This document shows positions 8,383 to 16,165 of a stretch of DNA of 57,664 bases, piece after piece. Position numbers and translations under genes: made by a program. Every line of letters begins with the position of its first letter. The stretch's first letter is position 1. A model generated the notes under the pieces. It made no database searches. It was not told the DNA's origin and saw nothing but the letters and a program-made list of their open reading frames with translations. Source of the stretch: SLJN01 sp964505385. Its GTDB lineage: Bacteria; Bacteroidota; Rhodothermia; Balneolales; Natronogracilivirgulaceae. The stretch spans positions 1 to 57,664 of the forward strand of contig CAZDIA010000017.1 of the NCBI GenBank assembly GCA_964505385.1, written 5' to 3'.

Positions 8383-9009
8383 ATGAAAGTATTCACTAAA
8401 GCACGCCTTATTCTATCCGCTTTGTTTGCTGCAATTTTACTATTTGTCGGAATAAGCCTTCCAAATCAAACGGCTGAAGCGGAAACCATGAACCTCGAAG
8501 GAAAAAACGTGGCGTTTTTGATTACTGAGGGATTTCATGACGCTGAAACACTGTTTCCGAAGGGCTACCTCATCAACTATGGAGCAAATGTTACCTTAAT
8601 AGGTGAGGAACCGGGGAGTTTTACCGCCTATAACAGCGATGTAACACTTTCTATAGAAAAAACAATCGCCGACGTATCGGTAGATGAGTTTGATGCATTG
8701 GTTATTCCCGGCGGGCACTCGCCCGGAAATCTGCGTGAGAATGACGACGTGATCGGTTTTGTGCAAAATTACATGCAGAGCGACAAACCGGTTGCAGCCA
8801 TATGCCATGGACCGCAGGTTCTGGTTACTGCTGATGTAATATCAGGAAGAAATCTAACGGGATTTGAAGCAGTGGAAGATGAAATTACCGAAGCCGGCGC
8901 TGATTTTCAAGATACTGAAGTGCTGGTTGACGGTAATATCATTACCTCCCGGATTCCGGATGATCTTCCGGCATTCAGCCGAGAGATTGCAATTGCCATA
9001 GCGGATTGA
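8383..9009 (+). CDS. Exported DJ-1/PfpI-family protein
   Basis: A 208-aa protein with a Sec-type N-terminus (hydrophobic 8-26, likely cleavage near AEA-ET at 33-34), so it probably acts in the periplasm or outside the cell. The mature part is one DJ-1/PfpI domain (38-208), with an acidic helix FHDAE (51-55), LVIPGG (106-111) and the nucleophile elbow AICHGP (C141, H142). Family members include stress-linked deglycase- or chaperone-like proteins and proteases; which applies cannot be decided. A signal peptide is uncommon in this mainly cytosolic family. The start at 8383 is chosen for its strong ribosome-binding site, and a terminator follows the gene. Confidence 0.85.
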   Translation: MKVFTKARLILSALFAAILLFVGISLPNQTAEAETMNLEGKNVAFLITEGFHDAETLFPKGYLINYGANVTLIGEEPGSFTAYNSDVTLSIEKTIADVSVDEFDALVIPGGHSPGNLRENDDVIGFVQNYMQSDKPVAAICHGPQVLVTADVISGRNLTGFEAVEDEITEAGADFQDTEVLVDGNIITSRIPDDLPAFSREIAIAIAD

Positions 9010-9524
9010 ATAATTCATCATATCAACATCATCTATGCTAAAAAGCCGGGGCCAAATTCCCGGCTTTTTTTATCTCATTGCTTTTTTTGAATATAGGCTC
9101 CGGTACAATTACTTCATCCGAAAATAATCCCGATTTTTTATAAAGGGTGTGATCCAAATCATCTACTAATTACGTATGGAATATTAGAAATCGGTTGAAT
9201 TACCAGTATGATTTGATAAGCAATGTGGGATATTGGTTATATAAAGCCGTCTTGTAAATAAACAGGCGTCTTTTATATAAAAACTTAATGTTCAATTTGT
9301 TATCTTTATAGCTTAAACTTCGGAATTATTCCTTGATGGATAAAAATACTGTCCTAAGGATCCAAAACCGGAGTTTAACACGTGTTACAGTGCAAAAAGA
9401 TATCAAAATTGCTGTGTGCGAAGTTTTATGTATTAGTTACATTCTCCTTCGTGCTTCCAAATGTAAAAACTCCTTTAGCATAATTGAAACCTCAAACTAC
9501 AAAACCATATCAAATTTCAGTATA
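9010..9524. other. Long AT-rich spacer before the broken beta-barrel gene
   Basis: Apart from the terminator at 9040-9072 I see no gene in this 515-bp stretch. A reading frame is open from 9333 into the next feature, but its first 64 codons have no signal peptide or family resemblance; the credible start is ATG 9525. Confidence 0.6.
9040..9072. terminator. Intrinsic terminator after the PfpI-like gene
   Basis: AAAAGCCGGG and CCCGGCTTTT form a 10-bp stem with a short loop, followed by a T-run on the plus strand. It lies 30 bp past the stop codon at 9009. Confidence 0.9.
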
Positions 9525-9752
9525 ATGAAAAAAGCCTCGGTGAGTATTTTTATCCTGTCAATGGTTGGGCTCGCTTATTCGGATGTGCAGGCTCAGCGTT
9601 TTCAGGAAGAGGATATCGTCATTAACGGTGGTCTCGGTGTAGGAACAACCTTCAGGACTGCCGGTGTCGGCTTATCCTCGGGGGTGGAGTTGAATATGCT
9701 GTCGCTGACATGTGGAGTTTACTACATTTGGTTAAGGTCTGCCGGCTATTAA
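9525..9752 (+). pseudogene. N-terminal fragment of a small outer-membrane beta-barrel protein
   Basis: ATG 9525 opens a signal peptide (MKKASVSIFILSMVGLA, then VQAQ) followed by strand-like residues DIVINGGLGVGTTF. At the GGGGG run 9680-9684 the frame breaks. One added G would give SSGGVEYAVADMWSL, matching the typical second strand of Bacteroidota small barrel proteins. After about 9716 the similarity stops in every frame. As it stands the gene encodes a 75-aa product with a nonsense tail. The missing C-terminal half of such a protein is present, also frameshifted, at 11080-11323. Confidence 0.7.
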
Positions 9753-9810
9753 TTCAAAAAAAAACGATAGTCGTGTGATCTATTTTAACTCTAAAATGCG
9801 TATATAAGCA

Positions 9811-9839
9811 TTGAGATTAACCAAATTGTATGGTTAAAT
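9811..9839 (+). promoter_or_regulatory. Candidate sigma-70-like promoter for the beta-barrel gene at 9880
   Basis: TTGAGA (9811-9816) and TTAAAT (9834-9839) are separated by 17 bp and lie about 40 bp before the start codon. A Bacteroidota-type element could be used instead, so this is a candidate only. Confidence 0.35.
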
Positions 9840-9879
9840 TTTGTTCACGTTATCCTAAAATTCAAAAAAAGGTGTATCT

Positions 9880-10398
9880 ATGAAAAATTCAGGATTTGTT
9901 CTTACAGCTTTGTGCTTACTCTTATTTATGGGTTATTCCCCTATGGATGCTGATGCTCAGGTGCCTACAACCGAAGGCGATATCTCAGTAGGAGCCGGAG
10001 TCGGTTTCGGATCATCAGTTGGTGGCTGGGGCGGAAACGAGCCCGGCCTTCAGCTAAATGGGTTTTATACTATAACTGATGATATCCGAGCCGGTGCGGG
10101 GTTTATTTATTATCTTGTTGATCAATCTGATTTCAGTTCTACCGAATTTAACATTGATGGTCACTATCTCTTTCAGCAAGAAGATGAAATGATACTGTAT
10201 GGTGTCGGCGGTATCAGTATTGGTACCTACTCCTGGGATACTGGAGTCGGAAGTGTATCATCAAGTGCTACCGGGCTAAACCTTGGTGGAGGAATCGAGT
10301 ATAATGTAGGCCCTGTGTTGCTTTTCGCAGAACCTAAAGTAACTGTAGGAGGTTTCGGCCAATTCAATGTTACCGGTGGTGCAAGAATGCGTTTATAA
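9880..10398 (+). CDS. Small outer-membrane beta-barrel protein
   Basis: A 172-aa protein with a signal peptide (hydrophobic 6-19, cleavage probably after DADAQ near 27). It then alternates short aromatic and glycine-rich strands with turns (DISVGAGVGFGSS, IRAGAGFIYYLV, MILYGVGGISIG, GLNLGGGIEY) and ends in VTGGARMRL, a typical closing strand. The size fits an eight-stranded OmpW/OmpA-like barrel. Function is unknown. It is the only intact member of a patch of decayed genes; broken parts of a related gene lie on both sides. AAGGTG lies 6 bp before ATG, and a terminator follows 30 bp after the stop. Confidence 0.75.
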   Translation: MKNSGFVLTALCLLLFMGYSPMDADAQVPTTEGDISVGAGVGFGSSVGGWGGNEPGLQLNGFYTITDDIRAGAGFIYYLVDQSDFSSTEFNIDGHYLFQQEDEMILYGVGGISIGTYSWDTGVGSVSSSATGLNLGGGIEYNVGPVLLFAEPKVTVGGFGQFNVTGGARMRL

Positions 10399-10427
10399 CA
10401 AGGTTACAATTCAGTTCAATTAGCCTT

Positions 10428-10470
10428 TAAAGCCGGCCTCCTGTAGTTCAGGGTGCCGGCTTTTCTATTT
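10428..10470 (+). terminator. Intrinsic terminator after the intact beta-barrel gene
   Basis: AAAGCCGGC and GCCGGCTTT pair around a 16-nt loop, followed by TTTTCTATTTT on the plus strand. Confidence 0.82.
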
Positions 10471-10515
10471 TGTGACTATCTGGTACAAAATTCTGTACGC
10501 CTTAGTCAAAATACT

Positions 10516-10537
10516 TTGACCCATTTACAAGATGGGT
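10516..10537 (+). promoter_or_regulatory. MerR/CueR-like dyad upstream of the copper ATPase remnant
   Basis: TTGACC overlaps the inverted repeat ACCCAT-N7-ATGGGT (10519-10537). This is the general arrangement of copper-responsive MerR-family operators, where the dyad lies within a long promoter spacer. It sits about 30 bp before the copA-like remnant. No good -10 element was found at 19 bp, so it may be degraded or fortuitous. Confidence 0.35.
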
Positions 10538-10568
10538 AGCACGTTATGTGGATGAAATAGATAACAGA

Positions 10569-11035
10569 ATGATTATGTCATCTACATCTATGAGTAAATC
10601 CCCGCAAGCTGAAAAATCGGCTCAATATGCATTTATTAATATCAATGGAATGAGCTGTGCTAGCTGGGTTGGAAACGTTTAAAAGGCATTAACCGCAGCT
10701 AAGGGAGTACGGAAAGCGAATTTAAATCTCGCCAACAATGAAGCAATCGTTACCTACTGCGGCGAGGATCCTGAAAAATTATTGGAGGTGGTACGTTAAT
10801 CCGGGTACGATGCAGAAATAGCCTGCACTTATGTTGACGGGCCAACACATATTAGCATTCTCGAAATTTCAGGAATGACCTGCGCCTCGTGTGTATCCAA
10901 CTTTGAGCACGCTCTGACCTCCGGTGGCGGAGTGCATAAAGCCGAGGTAAACCTGGCTAGAAATCAGGTTGCTGTTGAGAGTAAGGGACAACTGCTTAAA
11001 AGTTGATCGAATCCGTTTGAAACGCTGATTATGGC
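10569..11035 (+). pseudogene. Remnant of copper-exporting P1B ATPase (two HMA domains)
   Basis: Translation from ATG 10569 (or 10590) gives two successive heavy-metal-associated domains. The first has INGMSCASW, where the second metal-binding cysteine is replaced by Trp (TGG 10665-10667). The second has an intact ISGMTCASC. In-frame TAA codons lie at 10680-10682 and 10797-10799, both where a Gln or Glu codon would be expected. A frameshift near 11000 precedes KLIESV-stop-NADYG, the usual end of an HMA domain. The membrane and ATPase domains are absent. Two tandem HMA domains are typical of CopA N-termini, so this is a decayed and truncated copA-like gene. Confidence 0.82.
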
Positions 11036-11079
11036 TCAAAGTTTTGGGCATCATTTCAGGCACAGGTGTTTCCATGTAA

Positions 11080-11323
11080 ATAATCGGAGGTCGCGTCTCT
11101 TACTATTTCAGCGAACTCTTCGAAGTGGACAATGAAGATCTGTATATATAGCGGCCTTGGCCTTTATTACAGAGGATTTTCGGATGAATGGGCTGTTAAT
11201 CCCGGTGCTTATGCCGCCTTTCACGCTGGTGTCCGATACTACTTTGCGGATAATATAGGCGGATATGCCGAAATCGGTAATAACTGGGGTTGGTTAAACA
11301 TCGGATTAGCTATTGGCATGTGA
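11080..11323 (+). pseudogene. C-terminal fragment of a small outer-membrane beta-barrel protein
   Basis: From ATA 11080 the frame reads IIGGRVSYYFSELFEVDN and DLYI, then hits TAG at 11149. Two extra bases in the TATATATA tract (11143-11150) would restore YSGLGLYYRGF, then AYAAFHAGVRYYF and a final strand LNIGLAIGM with stop at 11323. This is the C-terminal half expected of a Bacteroidota small barrel protein. It complements the N-terminal fragment at 9525. A stop (TAA 11077-11079) lies directly before it, so it cannot be made as part of a larger protein. Confidence 0.72.
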
Positions 11324-11380
11324 GTCTCTACCAACACATGCTTAAGCTCACCTGATAATAAATTTATCGGTTGTCCCAAC

Positions 11381-11417
11381 AGGCTGCCTTTCTGTTTTGA
11401 AAGGTGGCCTTTTTTAT
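11381..11417 (+). terminator. Intrinsic terminator after the barrel fragment
   Basis: AGGCTGCCTTTC and GAAAGGTGGCCT form an imperfect stem closed by TGTTTT and followed by TTTTTT. The terminator of the dead gene is still recognisable. Confidence 0.8.
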
Positions 11418-11527
11418 CTATTCAATCAGGCTCAGGCAATAGTATATTGAGGGTAAGTGACTACTTTAATATTTGTTGATAAATCTGTATCTACAGTAAA
11501 TCAACCTGAAACCAATTTTGAACTACA

Positions 11528-14107
11528 ATGTTAAAGCTGTTACTGCTTGCCGTATTTATTTTTGGAACTACACAGATCGCCAATACACAACCCCAATCTT
11601 TTTCGGAAATTGCCGGGCACGAATTCGGTGACCGCATTACCAAAAACCACCAGATGATCGAATACCTCGAACATGTGGCCGAACATTCCGATCTGGCTGA
11701 GCTCCTGGAAATGGATCCATCCTGGAATCAAAAACCTCAGGCTATGCTTATTGTATCATCCGCCGAAAACATGGAGCGGATTGATGAAATCCAGGAAAAC
11801 GTGCAGCTATTGGATGATCCCCGCGAACTGAACCGATCTGAAATGGAAACTATCCGGGAAGATCAGCCTGCTGTGGTCTATCTCGGCGGTTCCATTCACG
11901 GGTTTGAGCTTTCAGGTGCCGAAGCCATTTTGAAATATCTGGAACGGGTGGTTACGCAGAATGATGAAGATGATGTTTCCGAAATTCTTGAAAACACGGT
12001 CATCCTTTTTGATCCCATCATCAATCCCGACGGACGGGATGCGTTTGCTCAGGAAAATCATCAGCGTACCGGACGGCTGCCCAACCCGAGCCGTGATGAT
12101 TGGAATAATGATTTCACATCATGGGAAGGCCTTCAATTCCGAACCAGCCATTACTTTTTTGATATCAACCGGGATTGGTTTGCCCAAACACACCGGGAAA
12201 CGGCAAACCGCGCACCGGTTTTTCAACTCTGGAGACCACAGGTTGGCGTAGATGCCCATGAAATGGGTTCTGATGTGGAATTTTATATCGATCCCCCAAC
12301 TGATCCTACCGCTCCCTTTTTTCCGGATTATACAACCCGCTGGTTTGAGGAGTTTGGAGACGCTTTTGCTGAAGCCTTTGACCTCGAAGGTGTTGAGTAT
12401 ATGACCCGTGAAATGTTCAACTACTTCTATCCCGGATATACGACTTCGTATCTGAGCTACCAGGGCGCTGTCGGGATGCTTTTTGAACAGGGCTCATCCC
12501 GTGGTTTTGCAATTGAACGCGCCGATGAGTCGGTTCGAACCTATTCGGATGCAATCCGGCAGCAGTATATCGTCACCGAAGCGTTGGTCCGGTTATCCTC
12601 GGATCGCCGGGAAGATATCATCACAGAATACTACGAGGCGCACGAAGCCGCCATTGATGATGCTCAGGATGGAACGCAGCGATTTGTGATTACCCCCGAA
12701 GGCGACCCGAACCTAGTGGCTGAAGGAGTAAACCTGCTGATGCGCAGCGGTGTAGAAGTCCACCGCCTTCAACAGGAAACAAGTCTGAGCCAGGTGAGGG
12801 ATCGTACGGGTGATGAAATCGGAAGCTATACCTTCCCGGAAGGATCTTTTGTGATTGAGACCACCCAGCCACGTAACCGTTTTCTGAAAACCATGCTGGA
12901 GCCTCAAATCGAAGTTCCGGAACAATTTCTGGAAGATGCCCGCGAGAGGGTTGATCGCGGGGAAAATCCACGATTTTATGATATCACGGCCTGGTCTATT
13001 CCTATGTTGTTTAACCTGCAGGGATTTAACACCACTGATGGTAGTTCACTTGATTATGAACAGCTCGAACGCCCGGTGCGGGCAGAAACAGAGGACTTTG
13101 ATCGTGCCGATTACGCCTACCTGATTGATGGCAAACAGACGGCCAGCGTAGCCGCTCTGCACCGAATGCGGGATCAGGATTACCGAGGTGCAATGCTCCA
13201 AAAATCGACCCGGATTGAGGGGCAAGAGTTTGCAAGCGGCACTGTCATTTTTCGCACCGGACAGAATCCCGAGTCTCTGCATGGCTCGCTGGAAACTATG
13301 GGTGATGTTTACAATCTTGATATCTCTCCGGTGAATACCGGTCAGGCTGATGATGATTATCCATCGCTTGGTTCTAATGAAGTTATCCCGGTTAAGCAAA
13401 GTGATATCGCATTAATCGGAGGCCATCCGGTTCATGCCTATTCTTTTGGCTGGGCGTGGTTCACACTTGATCGTCAATATGAGATTGATCAGGAAGTGCT
13501 CTTTTCCCGTTCACTTGGCGGCAAGGACCTTAGCAGCTGGGACGTGCTGGTTATGCCTGCACTCACCGATACTTCTCAGATGAACAGCTACCTCGGGGAG
13601 AGTGGCAAAGACAAAATACGAAGCTGGGTCCGTGATGGCGGCACACTTGTGACCATTGGCAATGCAACCGACTACAGTCGCGAACAACTCGGTGTAGGAT
13701 CTCTTACATCTTTTTATGATAAAGAAGATCACGAAGATGCCCAACGTATTTCAGTTCCCGGCGCATTTTATGAAACCTCTCTCGACGAAAACGAGTGGCT
13801 GCGATCCGGTTATGATGACGAAATGCCGTTTCTGGTTTTTTCCGACCGGATTTATTATCACGATGACGAACCTCCGTCTGCCGGGCAGCGAAATGTCGTG
13901 TCAGTAACTGAAGATTCCCCTCGTCTTTCGGGACATGCCTGGGAGGAGTCGGATGAGCGTCTTCCGGAAGCCTCTCTCGTTTACGAGGAGCGCATAGGCT
14001 CGGGAAGAGTAATCATGTTTGCTGAAGATCCTAACTTCCGCGGTTACTGGCGCGGGGCAGACCGGCTGTTTCTGAATTCAGTGGTTGTGGGGCCGAGTGC
14101 GCCATGA
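11528..14107 (+). CDS. Secreted M14-family zinc carboxypeptidase-like protein
   Basis: The 859-aa protein has a signal peptide (MLKLLLLAVFIF, cleavage near 20) and an M14 domain (about 30-350). Zinc ligands are H124 and E127 (SIHGFE) and H244 (VDAHEMG). N166-PDGR170 and N214-R215 fit the substrate-carboxylate site, and E320 in MLFEQG fits the general base. The C-terminal region, about 480-859, includes a segment resembling an inactive glutamine-amidotransferase or ThuA fold (IALIGG; LVMPALTD; KIRSWVRDGGTLVTIG). Such proteins are usually exported peptidases of peptide-degrading Bacteroidota. It is followed by a terminator and stands alone. Confidence 0.85.
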   Translation: MLKLLLLAVFIFGTTQIANTQPQSFSEIAGHEFGDRITKNHQMIEYLEHVAEHSDLAELLEMDPSWNQKPQAMLIVSSAENMERIDEIQENVQLLDDPRELNRSEMETIREDQPAVVYLGGSIHGFELSGAEAILKYLERVVTQNDEDDVSEILENTVILFDPIINPDGRDAFAQENHQRTGRLPNPSRDDWNNDFTSWEGLQFRTSHYFFDINRDWFAQTHRETANRAPVFQLWRPQVGVDAHEMGSDVEFYIDPPTDPTAPFFPDYTTRWFEEFGDAFAEAFDLEGVEYMTREMFNYFYPGYTTSYLSYQGAVGMLFEQGSSRGFAIERADESVRTYSDAIRQQYIVTEALVRLSSDRREDIITEYYEAHEAAIDDAQDGTQRFVITPEGDPNLVAEGVNLLMRSGVEVHRLQQETSLSQVRDRTGDEIGSYTFPEGSFVIETTQPRNRFLKTMLEPQIEVPEQFLEDARERVDRGENPRFYDITAWSIPMLFNLQGFNTTDGSSLDYEQLERPVRAETEDFDRADYAYLIDGKQTASVAALHRMRDQDYRGAMLQKSTRIEGQEFASGTVIFRTGQNPESLHGSLETMGDVYNLDISPVNTGQADDDYPSLGSNEVIPVKQSDIALIGGHPVHAYSFGWAWFTLDRQYEIDQEVLFSRSLGGKDLSSWDVLVMPALTDTSQMNSYLGESGKDKIRSWVRDGGTLVTIGNATDYSREQLGVGSLTSFYDKEDHEDAQRISVPGAFYETSLDENEWLRSGYDDEMPFLVFSDRIYYHDDEPPSAGQRNVVSVTEDSPRLSGHAWEESDERLPEASLVYEERIGSGRVIMFAEDPNFRGYWRGADRLFLNSVVVGPSAP

Positions 14108-14150
14108 GTTGGTTTTTGGGCATAAAAAGTCCTGGTAAGGTGAATTAATC

Positions 14151-14200
14151 ACACGTATATGACGGCGGTTATAAATGATAACAGGTGCTGTCGTGTTTTT
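14151..14200 (+). terminator. Likely terminator between convergent genes
   Basis: A compound hairpin: GACGGC/GCTGTC (14161-14166 with 14187-14192) encloses GTTAT/ATAAC, with ACACG and CGTGT as an outer clamp, followed by TTTTT at 14196-14200. It serves the plus-strand peptidase gene. Confidence 0.5.
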
Positions 14201-14205
14201 AAACT

Positions 14206-15384
14206 CTACCGCTCATCCCACCCAGGCATCGGAAACCAATAATCGTGTGTCGCCAGCTCATCGGGCCAGACTACGGCGCGCTCACCTTCCTGCCACTGGA
14301 TAAACAATCCCGTGTTGGCGGTTTGATAACCACGCTCATCTACAGCATATTCGCTGAATACCGTCTGTGTTTCAAGTTCCAGCAATTCATCCCGTAATGC
14401 ATCCTGATCTTCGATACTGCCGACATTTTCAGCGGCTTCTATAAACAGCTGACAACTGCCGTAACCACCCGCTGCATGAAAACTGGGATTGCGATCAAAT
14501 TCATTTACATAATCCTCCACAAACTCATCCACACCCGGATTCGGAACACTCGGCTCCCAGGCTGACAGCCCGAAAATATATTCGGCATCCTCCCCGAGGC
14601 CTTCCTGAAATTCATCCACCGCCCCCGAAGTGCCGAACATTTGAACATTGATGTCATTTTCCTTCATCTGCCGTGTGGCCGCAATGAAATCATCCAGTGG
14701 TGAGGCGGCCATACCTACGACTTCAGCCCCTTCATCCTCAAGTTTCTGAAGGATATCGGTAAAATCTTCCGTACCGGTCGCATACGTTTCATGGACGACC
14801 ACCTCCATACCCAGATCATTGGCATGTTCAACCGCCCCATCCCCGGCAGCGCTGGGGAATAATTCATCTTCCTGAATGATGGCAACCCGCTCAAGATCAT
14901 TTTCATGAGCAATTTCTATCAAACCTGCCAGAAAAAGTTCGGCAGGCGGAAGAACCATAAACAGATACTCCCGCCCTTGTTCCCAGATTGAAGTGGTTGC
15001 AGCAAGCGGTGAGATATGTACCATGCGGTGTTCCTCGGTTACAGGGGCAACGGCCTCAGTAAGCGTAGAACCGTAAGGACCCATAATCGCATCTACCCCG
15101 TCTTCCACAATCAGCTGTTCGTAAAGCTCTATTGCGGTATCGGAATCGGATTCATCATCATAAATAGTAAACTCGATGTCCCGGCCAAGCAATCCGCCGC
15201 GTTCATTCACGTGTTTTTCGCAAAGCAGATAGCCATTACGGGCAGCTACTCCCTGCGTTGAATACGCTCCGGTTTCCGACATGGTGGCACCAATGCGGAT
15301 GGGTTCGTCTGTTTCCTCACATCCTGAAATTGCAAAAAAACATGCAGCTGTTATAACTGCAATCGAAATAAGAGTTGATTTCAT
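14206..15384 (-). CDS. Branched-chain amino-acid-type substrate-binding lipoprotein
   Basis: A 392-aa type I periplasmic binding protein (Peripla_BP_6, LivJ-like). The signal peptide ends in ISGC, so C22 should be lipidated. The mature protein opens with IRIGATMSETGAYSTQG, the typical start of branched-chain amino acid or amide receptors, and continues with GPYGSTLTEAVAPV and ISPLAATTS in the first lobe. It would capture a ligand outside the inner membrane for an ABC importer. No permease or ATPase genes lie next to it, so it is an orphan receptor here and its ligand is unknown. Confidence 0.85.
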   Translation of the reverse strand: MKSTLISIAVITAACFFAISGCEETDEPIRIGATMSETGAYSTQGVAARNGYLLCEKHVNERGGLLGRDIEFTIYDDESDSDTAIELYEQLIVEDGVDAIMGPYGSTLTEAVAPVTEEHRMVHISPLAATTSIWEQGREYLFMVLPPAELFLAGLIEIAHENDLERVAIIQEDELFPSAAGDGAVEHANDLGMEVVVHETYATGTEDFTDILQKLEDEGAEVVGMAASPLDDFIAATRQMKENDINVQMFGTSGAVDEFQEGLGEDAEYIFGLSAWEPSVPNPGVDEFVEDYVNEFDRNPSFHAAGGYGSCQLFIEAAENVGSIEDQDALRDELLELETQTVFSEYAVDERGYQTANTGLFIQWQEGERAVVWPDELATHDYWFPMPGWDER

Positions 15385-15533
15385 GCTCCGCTCCTTATAT
15401 GACTGATTTATGATATGATCTTTACGGAATTTTGATCCGCCATCCTTTACTTAAGTTCCTGTCACCACTTTATATTACCTTCATTCAGAGATTGTAAATG
15501 CAATTTGGATATCGACTTGCAGCCGTGTTTGAT

Positions 15534-15573
15534 GTTTGACGTTTGATGTTTGTCAGAACATCAAACGTTAAAC
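15534..15573. repeat. 17-bp inverted repeat (ATCAAAC-type palindrome)
   Basis: The arms 15534-15550 and 15557-15573 pair with one mismatch around TGTCAG, immediately after the stop codon of the minus-strand gene at 15576. It has no U-run on that strand, so it is an unusual terminator if it is one. TTTGATGTTTGAC is also directly repeated around it. Confidence 0.6.
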
Positions 15574-15575
15574 AG

Positions 15576-16145
15576 TTAAAACAAACGGGTTTGGCTATCC
15601 GGGGATTTTTTGGCTCGCTCCATCTCGGGTTTTTTCGGATATGCCTTGCCTTTACGAAACATATCCGGCGAAAACGGTTTTTGATACACTCTTGATGCAA
15701 TACCTTGAAGCGCAAGTTCTCCCGCGCTCGTAATATTCAGCCTTGTGCCTTCTTCCTCCTGGAGAAAACCGAACTGCTTGAGGTCATTGATTATCAAAAA
15801 TGCAAGCTGTGGTACAATATCCAGGCTTTCTTCAACCTGACTCCGTAATGCGGCGTTATCTTCCGGCGGATAAAGCACACGTGCAAGTATATTCATTTCA
15901 ACATCGGTCAGCGGATATCCCCGGGAATCCGGCGTCAAATATTGATTCCAGGCTGTCTGGCTGTAATAAAGTCCAAACCAGAACTTCGCTTCTTTTACCA
16001 ACTTCCGGGTTTCAGCACAGGCGTAATACTCTCCACTGGCCGCCTTAACCGGCTCTCCCCGAGAGCGGTACATAGATACCAAAGTAGCCAGGTCCAGAAT
16101 ATTTAAATTGTCCGGATAGCGAAAATATTTGTTTTTTTGATCCAT
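15576..16145 (-). CDS. Unknown protein in the topA operon
   Basis: I do not recognise this 189-aa protein. It is soluble, without signal peptide or membrane segment. An N-terminal part rich in aromatic residues (KFWFGLYYSQTAWNQYL, about 54-70) is followed by a region that could be a winged-helix-like fold (about 100-150: PQLAFLIINDLKQFGFLQ, then LNITSAGELALQG). That reading is speculative. The C-terminus is basic. It starts 20 bp after topA on the same strand, so it is likely co-transcribed and may act in DNA or chromosome functions; this rests on context only. Confidence 0.7.
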   Translation of the reverse strand: MDQKNKYFRYPDNLNILDLATLVSMYRSRGEPVKAASGEYYACAETRKLVKEAKFWFGLYYSQTAWNQYLTPDSRGYPLTDVEMNILARVLYPPEDNAALRSQVEESLDIVPQLAFLIINDLKQFGFLQEEEGTRLNITSAGELALQGIASRVYQKPFSPDMFRKGKAYPKKPEMERAKKSPDSQTRLF

Positions 16146-16165
16146 CCGACTCCGCTTTTGTTCGT

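Noticed and set aside
9333..9524. N-terminal extension of the 9525 barrel fragment
   Set aside because: The signal peptide begins at ATG 9525; the upstream 64 codons look like random sequence.
15534..15573. Intrinsic terminator of the topA operon
   Set aside because: A good hairpin, but no U-run on the minus strand; listed as a repeat instead.
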